A stretch of 64,000 nucleotides of DNA from Thermosulfurimonas sp. F29 (GTDB taxonomy: Bacteria > Desulfobacterota > Thermodesulfobacteria > Thermodesulfobacteriales > Thermodesulfobacteriaceae): NCBI RefSeq assembly GCF_019688735.1, contig NZ_JAIFYA010000002.1, positions 310,001 to 374,000 on the forward strand. Direction: 5' to 3'. Below the pieces are notes generated by a model that was given only the letters and a program-made list of their open reading frames with translations, ran no database searches and was not told the DNA's origin. A program made the position numbers and the translations under genes. The number at the start of each line of letters is the position of its first letter. Within the stretch, counting starts at the first letter, position 1. This document shows, in pieces, positions 27,201 through 34,354 of the stretch.

Positions 27201-27360
27201 TGGTGGGAAAGGTCTTGTCGAGCTTGGCCATTACGCCCCCGATGGTGGCCTTCTTCTCCACCAGGTAGACATAATAGCCAAGCTCCGCGAGATCCAGGGC
27301 CGTCTGGATCCCGGCGATACCTCCTCCCACCACGAGCACCTTTCCCGATTTTCCGGCCAT
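24295..27360 (-). CDS. hdrA: selenocysteine-containing HdrA, large form
   Basis: 1021 residues with selenocysteine at 59. The N-terminus has an FAD site ([13 protein letters not shown]) and the motif [14 protein letters not shown], where the UGA (27186-27184) takes the place of a conserved Cys. A ferredoxin domain ([12 protein letters not shown], about 107-118), a thioredoxin-reductase-like core, an HdrA FAD domain ([12 protein letters not shown], about 590), and a C-terminal pair of [4Fe-4S] motifs ([24 protein letters not shown]) follow. HdrA flavins carry out electron bifurcation or confurcation. Starting at 27360 rather than at the ATG after the UGA restores the FAD-binding N-terminus and has AAAGGAGGG. 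It heads the Hdr/Mvh/Met module and follows cooS by 15 bp. Confidence 0.92.
27146..27163 (-). promoter_or_regulatory. SECIS element of hdrA
   Basis: On the minus strand GGAGGCC pairs with GGUCUCC (one G-U) around the loop GGUC, 20 bases after the UGA at 27186-27184. Loop and distance fit bacterial SECIS elements. Confidence 0.8.
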
Positions 27361-27375
27361 CCTTTAAGCCCTCCT

Positions 27376-29421
27376 TTAAGCTTTTTGCCCTTCCTCCTCC
27401 GGCAAGACCCTTAGGTGCGCGGGACCGAAACAACCCAGCCCGTGGAAGGGACTGGTGACCTTCGGGCTCTCCAGCGCCCGGCGCATGGCCATGTCGAAGA
27501 GGACCCGCGGCTTGGGCTTGTCGATCCCGAGGGCCTTGCGCTTGGCCTTGATGTGGTCGATCATCACCGCCGCAAACTCCGAAGCCGTCTTGGCCACCCG
27601 CCATCCGGCCCCGAAGATCCTCTCCATCTCGTGGAAGAGGAAGTCCGTGGCCACCTGGCTCTTCAGCGTGGGGAAGGTGGGCCCGAAGACCACGGTGGCC
27701 CCGCTGGCCACGAAGTACTGCCCGATGGTGATGGCCTTCTCGCTCATCCACTGCGGGGCACAACCCACGGCCGGAAGGTCGGAGATGTCCTCCCCGAGCC
27801 CTCCGGTGTTGGCCATCTCCGTGAGGGCCAGCAGAATTCGACTGTTGTCCACGCAGGAACCCATGTGAAGCACCGGCGGACACCCCACGGCCTCGAGCAC
27901 CTCCCGCAGGCTGTCCCCGGCCAGCTCCGCGGCCTCCGGGCGCAGAAGACCGGCCCGCCCCATGTTGGTGGCCGCGCAACCGGTGGTCACCACCAGGACA
28001 TTGTTGGCGATGAGTTCCTTGGCCAGCTCGATGTGCGTCTCCTCGTCCACCCTGAAGTTGTCACACCCCACTATCGCCGCCACCCCCAGAATCTTTCCGT
28101 TGATGATGTTCTCGTTAAGGGGCTTGTACGAAGCCCGGAAACGCCCGCCCAGCATGTAGAGGATGGTCTCGTGGCTGAACCCTACGATTACATCCACGGA
28201 ATGGTCCGGGATGTTCACCTTGGATTTGTCCCGTTTTGGGAACCGGGCAATAGCCGTACGCAAAATCTCTTTGGCACAGTCCAGGGCCTTGCGGGCGTCG
28301 AATTCTATGTGGATGTCTCCCTCCATCCGGGCCCGGGGGTTGGTGGTGATCACCGCGGTGTGAAAGTGCCTGGCGATCTCCACCACATTCTGCATGATGC
28401 ACTGTACATCCACCACCACGGCCTCCAGCGCCCCGGTGGCGATGGCCGCCTCCTGCTGCAGGAAGCTTCCGGCCACCGGGATCCCCCGGCGCATCAGGAT
28501 CTCGTTTCCGGTGCAGCAGATCCCGGCCAGATTCACCCCCTTGGCTCCGACCTTCTTCGCCTCCTCCACGATCTCGGGGTCGCTCGCGGCCATGGCCAGG
28601 GCCTCGGCCAGCACCGGCTCGTGGCCGTGCACAGCCACATTAACCATGTCCTCCCGGATAACGCTCAACCCGATGTTAACCCGGGCCTTTATGGGGCCGG
28701 GGTTTCCGAAGAGAAGGTCCTGAAGCTCGGTGGCCACCATGGACCCACCCCACCCGTCGGCAAGCGCCGTCCGGGCGCAGGCCATGAAGATGCTGCGGTG
28801 GTCCTGATCCACCCCGATGGTGGTGCGGTGAAGAAGCTCCACCACCTCCCGATCCACTCCCCTGGGCCACACCCCGAGCTCCCGCCAGAGCTGCTGGCGC
28901 TTTTCCGGGGCCCGTCTCAGAAGGGGAATCTCCCCCTCCTGCTGATTAAAGACGCGAAGGGCCGCTTCGGCCATATCCTTGAGCAATTCCTCTTCTTCCT
29001 TGTTCGGATCAAGACCAAAGGCCTGGGCCACCACGCGGAGCTTGCGCTTGTCCTTCACCTCAAAGGGGGTCTCTCCGTGCACGGTTTCGTAAAAGTCAAT
29101 GGCCACCTGACGACCGTGGTCGGAGTGGGCGGAACCTCCCCCGGCCACCATGCGCCCGAAGTTCCGCGCCACCACCGTGGCCGCACTGGCCCCGCAGACC
29201 CCTCGCAGCTCCTCCACTCCCTCCACCACCTGGCAGGGACCCATGTTGCACACCCGGCAGCAGGTACCGCCCTTTCCGAAGAGACAGGGAGTGGTGCCCC
29301 GACGCTCCACCCGGGCCGGGGTGGTAAACACCTCCTCGCCCAGTCTCTCGTAAATGACCTGCGCGGTCTTGCTGGCCACCTTAGGGGCGGCCTTGTCCTT
29401 GAACCTCGCCCTGGTGTCCAT
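27376..29421 (-). CDS. cooS: carbon monoxide dehydrogenase catalytic subunit
   Basis: 681 residues, full length (also called acsA in CODH/ACS operons). Reduces CO2 to CO at the nickel C-cluster and passes CO to AcsB. Visible motifs include the B/D-cluster region (CLFGKGGTCCRVCNMGPC and CGASAATVVARNFGRM), the VHGHEP segment, GICCTGNE, VGCDNF, TTGCAATNMGRAG and MGSCVDNSR. AAGGAGG precedes the ATG. It is third in the operon after fhs and folD; hdrA follows by 15 bp. No nickel-insertion ATPase (CooC) is in the window. Confidence 0.95.
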   Translation of the reverse strand: MDTRARFKDKAAPKVASKTAQVIYERLGEEVFTTPARVERRGTTPCLFGKGGTCCRVCNMGPCQVVEGVEELRGVCGASAATVVARNFGRMVAGGGSAHSDHGRQVAIDFYETVHGETPFEVKDKRKLRVVAQAFGLDPNKEEEELLKDMAEAALRVFNQQEGEIPLLRRAPEKRQQLWRELGVWPRGVDREVVELLHRTTIGVDQDHRSIFMACARTALADGWGGSMVATELQDLLFGNPGPIKARVNIGLSVIREDMVNVAVHGHEPVLAEALAMAASDPEIVEEAKKVGAKGVNLAGICCTGNEILMRRGIPVAGSFLQQEAAIATGALEAVVVDVQCIMQNVVEIARHFHTAVITTNPRARMEGDIHIEFDARKALDCAKEILRTAIARFPKRDKSKVNIPDHSVDVIVGFSHETILYMLGGRFRASYKPLNENIINGKILGVAAIVGCDNFRVDEETHIELAKELIANNVLVVTTGCAATNMGRAGLLRPEAAELAGDSLREVLEAVGCPPVLHMGSCVDNSRILLALTEMANTGGLGEDISDLPAVGCAPQWMSEKAITIGQYFVASGATVVFGPTFPTLKSQVATDFLFHEMERIFGAGWRVAKTASEFAAVMIDHIKAKRKALGIDKPKPRVLFDMAMRRALESPKVTSPFHGLGCFGPAHLRVLPEEEGQKA

Positions 29422-29477
29422 CCAAAGCCTCCTTGAGGATAGATTCGTTCTAAGTTTAAACGGATTTTAAGAAGTGT

Positions 29478-30380
29478 CTAGCCCACCTCACAGGGAAGAC
29501 CGGCCCAGAGCTTGGCCGCCTCCACGGTGTTTTTCATGAGCATGGTGATGGTCATGGGCCCCACGCCCCCGGGCACGGGAGTGATGGCCGAGGCCTTTTC
29601 CTTAACCGCCTCAAAGTCCACATCACCACAGAGGATGGCCTTGCCCTCCGGGGTGGTCCCGATGCGGTTGACCCCCACATCTATCACCACCGCCCCCTCC
29701 TTGACCATGTCCGCGGTGATGACCTTGGGACGCCCCGCGGCTACGATGAGAATATCCGCCCGGCGGGTATGGGCGGCCATGTCCCGGGTGCCGGTGTGAC
29801 ACACGGTAACCGTGGCGTTCCCCACGGGTTTCCGTTTCTGCATAAGGAGATTGGCCACGGGTTTGCCCACGATGTTGCTGCGCCCCACCACCACCACATC
29901 CGCCCCGTCCACCTGAACCCCGGCCCGCTCAAGCATCACCAGGATCCCGTGCGGCGTACAGGGCAGAAAACAGGGCTCCCCGATCACCATCTTGCCCACA
30001 TTTACCGGATGAAATCCGTCCACATCCTTCCGGGGATCAATGGCGTAAATGATCTTTCGCTCGTTTATGTGTTTGGGAAGAGGCAACTGCACCAGAATTC
30101 CATGGATCTTTTCATCTTTATTATACTTTTCGATCATCCCGAGGAGTTCTTCCTCGCTCACATTCTCGGGAAGGTTCTCCTGCACGGAATAAAACCCCAG
30201 ATCCTTGGCCGTGCGCTGCTTGGCCGTCACATAGGAAACCGAGGCCGGATTCTCCCCCACCAGGATGGTCACCAGCCCCGGAGTGACGCCGTGTTTTTCC
30301 TTGAGCTCCTGGACCTCCTTTCTCAGTTCCTCGCGAATCTGCTGGGAAATCTCCTTGCCGCTGATAATCCTGGCTGACAT
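29478..30380 (-). CDS. folD: bifunctional methylene-H4folate dehydrogenase/methenyl-H4folate cyclohydrolase
   Basis: 300 residues. Converts formyl-H4folate-derived methenyl to methylene-H4folate with NAD(P)H. The FolD signatures are clear: SYVTAKQRTAKDLGF around the catalytic Lys, IHGILVQLPLPKHIN, KDVDGFHPVN, CTPHGIL, VVVGRSNIVGKPVANLL and PVPGGVGPMTI. ATG at 30380 has GGGAGGT 6 bases upstream; a GTG immediately before is less likely. Separated from fhs by 185 bp that may hold a 25-codon Cys-rich reading frame. Confidence 0.96.
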   Translation of the reverse strand: MSARIISGKEISQQIREELRKEVQELKEKHGVTPGLVTILVGENPASVSYVTAKQRTAKDLGFYSVQENLPENVSEEELLGMIEKYNKDEKIHGILVQLPLPKHINERKIIYAIDPRKDVDGFHPVNVGKMVIGEPCFLPCTPHGILVMLERAGVQVDGADVVVVGRSNIVGKPVANLLMQKRKPVGNATVTVCHTGTRDMAAHTRRADILIVAAGRPKVITADMVKEGAVVIDVGVNRIGTTPEGKAILCGDVDFEAVKEKASAITPVPGGVGPMTITMLMKNTVEAAKLWAGLPCEVG

Positions 30381-30414
30381 CACATACCTCCCGCGTTTTT
30401 ATTGGGATGGCCCC

Positions 30415-30492
30415 CTATGCAAAAAAGAGGCCATAAAAGCAAGCTCGGCATGTTTGGCATAACCCGTTATCATCCTGGCAAAAATTAAACAT
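30415..30492 (-). CDS. possible 25-residue Cys-rich peptide between fhs and folD
   Basis: A short open frame reads MFNFCQDDNGLCQTC and then RACFYGLFFA, giving Cys spacing C-x6-C-x2-C-x2-C. It occupies most of the only sizeable gap in an otherwise tight operon. Support is weak: the purine-rich AAAAAAGGG abuts the ATG with no spacing, and nothing similar is known to me. It could be spacer sequence. Confidence 0.3.
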   Translation of the reverse strand: MFNFCQDDNGLCQTCRACFYGLFFA

Positions 30493-30565
30493 CCCTTTTT
30501 TCGGATCGATTCCCGGGGACGAGGCAAAACGCCCCGCCCCCGGGGGAAATCTCCCCTCGCCTCGG

Positions 30566-32329
30566 TTAGAAAAGCCCCTTGACCTTGCCGGTCTCCACAT
30601 CCACATCGATGCGGCGGTAGGCCGGATCGGATCCCGTTCCGGGCATGAGGCTTATGTCTCCGGCCACCGGGACGATGAAGCCCGATCCGCGATAGATGAG
30701 CACATCCCGCACCCGGAGGTTCCAGCCCCTGGGCACCCCTTTCTTGTTGGGATCGTCGGAAAGGGAAAGGTGCGTCTTCACCATGCAGATGGGCATCCGG
30801 CGCAGCTCCGGATCGGCCTCGATCATACGGATCTTGTCCTCCGCCGCCGGGAGGTACACCACGCCGTCGGCCCCGTAGACCTCCCGGGCGATCTTCTCGA
30901 TCCGGTCCTTGACCGGCTCGTCAAGCTCGTAGAGGAAGCGAAAGTCGCTCTTTTCCTCGCAGGCCTCCGCCACGGCGTCGGCAAGCTCGAGGGCCCCCTC
31001 TCCGCCCTTGAGCCAGTGTTCGGAGAAGGCCACCCGCACCCCGTTTTCCTCACAGATGCGCCGCACGGCCTCGATCTCGGCCTTGGTGTCGGTATGGAAG
31101 GCGTTGATACAGACCACCGGGGTGGAACCGCTCTTCCTGACGATGTTAACGCAGTGAAGCAGGTTCTCGCAGCCCTTCTCCACCCACTCCACATTTTCCT
31201 CGAAGTACTCCTTGGGAATGGGTTTGCCCGGAGGCGGTATCGGGGCTCCGCCGTGGCACTTAAGGGCCCGTATGGTGGCCACCACCACCACGCAGTCGGG
31301 CTTTAGCCCCGAAAGCCGGCACTTTATGTTCCAGAACTTCTCAAACCCGATGTCGGCGGCGAACCCGGACTCGGTGACCAGATAATCCGAGAGCTTGAGA
31401 CCCACATAGTCGGCGATGATGGAGGATTGCCCGATGGCGATGTTGGCGAAGGGCCCGGCGTGGATGAGAACTGGCTGTCCTTCCAGGGTCTGCATGAGAT
31501 TGGGATTGATGGCGTCCACCATCCAGGCGGTCATGGCCCCGGCCACCTCCAGATCCTCGGTGGTGATGGGGTTTCCGAACTTGTCGAAGGCCACCACGAT
31601 GCGCCCGATCCGTTCCCTCAGGTCCTTGAGGTCCTTCGCCACCGCCAGGATGGCCATCACCTCCGAGGCCACCGCGATCCAGAACTTGCTTTCCATGGGG
31701 TAGCCATCGCGCTTGCCCCCGAGACCGATCACGATGTGCCTCAGGGCCTGGGCGCAGTAGTCGATTACCCAGCCCATCTCCACCCGCTTGGGATCTATGT
31801 TGAGACGCCTGAGACCGCGTTTGGCCAGGAACTCGTCGTCGTAGTTGGCCTCGTGCTGCATCCGGGCGGTAAGGGCCACCATGGCGAGATTGTGGGCGTT
31901 CATCACCGCGTTGATGTCCCCGGTAAGCCCCAGAGAGAACTTGTCCAGAGGAATGATCTGGGAAAGTCCTCCCCCCGCCGCGCTTCCCTTAATGTTAAAG
32001 GTGGGCCCCCCGGAGGGCTGGCGCAGGGCCCCGATCACATTTTTTCCCCGTTTCCCCAGCCCCTGAATGAGACCGATGGCCGTGGTGGACTTCCCCTCCC
32101 CCAGAGGGGTGGGAGTGATGGCCGTGACATCGATGTACTTACCGTTGGGACGGTCCCTGAGACGCTCCATCACCTTCCTGTAGTCGATCTTGGCCACATA
32201 GTGACCGTAGGGAAGAAGCTCCTCCTTGGTGAGCCCCAGTTCCTCGGCCAGTTGATAAACGGTCTTCATGTGTTTTTCGCATTCCGCGGCTATCTCCCAG
32301 TCCTTCATCTTGGTGGGGTCAAGCTTCAT
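30566..32329 (-). CDS. fhs: formate-tetrahydrofolate ligase
   Basis: 587 residues, slightly longer than the 555-560 of acetogen enzymes. Makes 10-formyl-H4folate from formate with ATP. Contains the P-loop [42 protein letters not shown], the HAGPFANIA block and [11 protein letters not shown] at the C-terminus. AAAGGAGGGTG precedes the ATG. It is first in the Wood-Ljungdahl operon, with a promoter in the short divergent region shared with the VKOR-like gene. Confidence 0.97.
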   Translation of the reverse strand: MKLDPTKMKDWEIAAECEKHMKTVYQLAEELGLTKEELLPYGHYVAKIDYRKVMERLRDRPNGKYIDVTAITPTPLGEGKSTTAIGLIQGLGKRGKNVIGALRQPSGGPTFNIKGSAAGGGLSQIIPLDKFSLGLTGDINAVMNAHNLAMVALTARMQHEANYDDEFLAKRGLRRLNIDPKRVEMGWVIDYCAQALRHIVIGLGGKRDGYPMESKFWIAVASEVMAILAVAKDLKDLRERIGRIVVAFDKFGNPITTEDLEVAGAMTAWMVDAINPNLMQTLEGQPVLIHAGPFANIAIGQSSIIADYVGLKLSDYLVTESGFAADIGFEKFWNIKCRLSGLKPDCVVVVATIRALKCHGGAPIPPPGKPIPKEYFEENVEWVEKGCENLLHCVNIVRKSGSTPVVCINAFHTDTKAEIEAVRRICEENGVRVAFSEHWLKGGEGALELADAVAEACEEKSDFRFLYELDEPVKDRIEKIAREVYGADGVVYLPAAEDKIRMIEADPELRRMPICMVKTHLSLSDDPNKKGVPRGWNLRVRDVLIYRGSGFIVPVAGDISLMPGTGSDPAYRRIDVDVETGKVKGLF

Positions 32330-32360
32330 GGCACCCTCCTTTCGTCTGGACTTTTAGGGC

Positions 32361-32389
32361 TAAATAATTTATATTTTCTTTCTTGGCAA
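32361..32389 (-). promoter_or_regulatory. promoter of the Wood-Ljungdahl operon
   Basis: TTGCCA (32389-32384) and TATTTA (32366-32361) on the minus strand, 17 bp apart, about 31 bases before the fhs ATG in a short AT-rich divergent region. All genes down to fdhA could be read from it. Confidence 0.6.
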
Positions 32390-32400
32390 GTGAGGATAGC

Positions 32401-33243
32401 ATGCTTTTTAGGCCACTCCACTCCAAACTTCTCAGGTTTTCCCTTTTAGTAGCCCTTTTTTGGACGCTGGGCTTAAGTATTGAATTTTTCATGAATCTTA
32501 AGGGAAAAAGTTTCTGCACCTCCTCGAGCTGTCTGGTGGTGGGGGAACTGTCCCGCCTGGCCCACAGGGAGATGGTTCTCCTGGGGCTTGCGTACTTCCT
32601 CTCTCTGGGCCTGGCCCTGGCCCTCGGGGCCCCGGCCGGACTTCTGGGGCTTCTCGCCTCGGGAGGGCTTTTTGCCGAGGCGATCTTCGTGGCCCGTCAG
32701 GTGTTCGAGTACCGACTTTTATGCCCCTTCTGTCTGGTGACCGGGATCGGGGTGGTGCTTACCGCCCTTCCGGTGCTTTACGGCCTGCGGGGGCCGAAGG
32801 CCTCGCTCGCGGGGGCGCTGGTGGGAGTGCTTGCGGGCTTCTGGCTCACGGCCAATCCTCTGGTCCCACTCAAGGCCGAGGCCCGTCCCGCCTTTGCCGA
32901 TCGCCCCCCGGTGACGGACCTCTACCTCATCTACTCCCCCGAATGTCCCCACTGCCACGAGGTGCTTGAGGTCTGTCGGAACCTTCCCGGGGCCAACCTC
33001 AACCTGTGTCGCAGGGAAAAGGCCCGGGGACTTTTCCGGCTGCTCGGTTTAAAGGGGGTTCCGGTTCTGGTGGTGGAGAGGGCCTCACGGTGGGAGATCC
33101 TCGAGGGCTCGGGTCCCATTATCGCTTACCTTAAAGAGAGATTCGGCTCAAAGCCCTCTTCCGTCGGTCCCGCACTCCTGGAGGGCATCCTGATCCCCGA
33201 GAACGGAGGTGTGTGCAGTGAACTCAAGCCCCGCTGCGAGTGA
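32401..33243 (+). CDS. VKOR-family membrane oxidoreductase fused to a thioredoxin-like domain
   Basis: 280 residues. About four or five membrane segments carry Cys pairs FCTSSSC and the active-site CPFC, as in bacterial vitamin K epoxide reductase homologues that reoxidise disulfide-forming proteins with quinone. The C-terminal third is a thioredoxin-like domain with YSPECPHCHEV and GVPVLVVE. The fused pair is a known arrangement for disulfide bond formation outside the cytoplasm. ATG at 32401 has GAGG 5 bases before; a TTG lies 18 bases earlier. It overlaps the next gene by 26 bp, so they are coupled, though their functions appear unrelated. Confidence 0.85.
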   Translation: MLFRPLHSKLLRFSLLVALFWTLGLSIEFFMNLKGKSFCTSSSCLVVGELSRLAHREMVLLGLAYFLSLGLALALGAPAGLLGLLASGGLFAEAIFVARQVFEYRLLCPFCLVTGIGVVLTALPVLYGLRGPKASLAGALVGVLAGFWLTANPLVPLKAEARPAFADRPPVTDLYLIYSPECPHCHEVLEVCRNLPGANLNLCRREKARGLFRLLGLKGVPVLVVERASRWEILEGSGPIIAYLKERFGSKPSSVGPALLEGILIPENGGVCSELKPRCE

Positions 33244-34291
33244 GCTTGCCGGAAAGCCCACCCTTATCGGAAGCTTCCCTTTCACCGAGCACCGGGAGGC
33301 CGTTAGACTCGTCCTGGAGTACACGCCCGAGATCCCCTGCTGGCCCCAGCTTCCGGCCCGGGGCGAGGGGATGCTGGTGCAGTTTTCCTCCGGGCTTCCG
33401 GGGTTTGACCCGGAAAAACTGGTGGTGGATCCCGGAAGGGACGATTTCGAGGAGGAGAGACTCCGTTTTTACGAGGAATACCTATCGGTAACCGAGGGAG
33501 GGGGAACCCTCGCGGAGACCCGTTTCTTCCCTACCCCGGACGAAGTCCCGGGCCTTTATGTGCTCCTCGAGGCCGTATCCGGAGGACCCTCCCCCCTGGC
33601 TCTCAAGGGCCAGATCACCGGTCCCTTCACCCTGACCACCGGCCTCAAGACTCCGGACGGAAGGGCGCTCTTCTACGATCCGGAACTGAGGGACCTGGTG
33701 ATCAAGCTCGTGGCCTTAAAGGCCCGCGCCCAGGCGGAACTCCTGGGTAAAGCCGGCCGTCCGGTAGTCGTCTTCCTGGACGAACCGGCCCTTTCCGGCT
33801 TCGGCTCCTCGGCCTTCGTGGGGGTCTCCCGGGAAGAGGTCCTCTCGGCCCTCTCCGAGGTGATCAGCGAGATCCGTCGGGCCGGAGCCCTCGTCGGGAT
33901 CCATGTGTGCGGAAACACCGACTGGAGTCTCCTTACCGAAAGTCCCATCCAGATCGTTAACTTCGACGCTTACGATTTTTCCGAAAAATTCATAGCTTAC
34001 GATAGGGAATTAAAGGAGTTTATCAAAAAGGGCGGGCTGGTGGCTTGGGGGCTGGTGCCCACCCTGCGCAGGGAGGATCTGGAGAGGGTAAGGCCCGGGG
34101 ATCTTCTCCGGAAATTCGAGTCGCTGGTGGAGGAGCTTTCCTCGCGCACCGGACTTTCGCCCGGGGAGATCTTGAGGGCCTCCCTTTTTACCCCCTCCTG
34201 CGGAATGGGCACCCTTTCTCCGGAGCTGGTACGCAAGGCCCTGAGCGACCTCCGTTCCCTCTCGGAGGCCCTGAGTCCCTCCTTCCGTTGA
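33218..34291 (+). CDS. core-MetE type methionine synthase
   Basis: 357 residues, equal to only the catalytic C-terminal half of MetE. Zinc ligands are visible: His and Cys in GIHVCGNTDW and the late Cys in FTPSCGMGT. The start IGSFPFT and the substrate block IVNFDAYDFSEKF fit the family. It lacks the N-terminal half that full MetE needs to use methyl-folate triglutamate. Core-MetE proteins in Dehalococcoides and some anaerobes with CODH/ACS are believed to take the methyl group from the corrinoid Fe-S protein. The gene lies beside such an operon. GTG at 33218 has GGAGG 8 bases before. Alternative: an unrelated UROD/MetE-like methyltransferase. Confidence 0.82.
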   Translation: MNSSPAASELAGKPTLIGSFPFTEHREAVRLVLEYTPEIPCWPQLPARGEGMLVQFSSGLPGFDPEKLVVDPGRDDFEEERLRFYEEYLSVTEGGGTLAETRFFPTPDEVPGLYVLLEAVSGGPSPLALKGQITGPFTLTTGLKTPDGRALFYDPELRDLVIKLVALKARAQAELLGKAGRPVVVFLDEPALSGFGSSAFVGVSREEVLSALSEVISEIRRAGALVGIHVCGNTDWSLLTESPIQIVNFDAYDFSEKFIAYDRELKEFIKKGGLVAWGLVPTLRREDLERVRPGDLLRKFESLVEELSSRTGLSPGEILRASLFTPSCGMGTLSPELVRKALSDLRSLSEALSPSFR

Positions 34292-34316
34292 CAGGGCAAG
34301 CCCGAAAGACTATTCT
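34288..34316 (+). promoter_or_regulatory. promoter of the copper-type ATPase gene
   Basis: TTGACA (34288-34293) overlaps the core-MetE stop, and TATTCT (34311-34316) follows after 17 bp. The spacer contains the inverted repeat GGGC-AA-GCCC, a possible regulator site. Just past the predicted start is an AT-only palindrome (34325-34342). Confidence 0.65.
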
Positions 34317-34354
34317 GGAATCTTAAAGAAAAAATTTTCTTTTTTGGAGTTTTT

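Noticed and set aside
27415-29436. 673-codon plus-strand frame opposite cooS
   Set aside because: Antisense shadow of a recognised gene with no start signal or domain.
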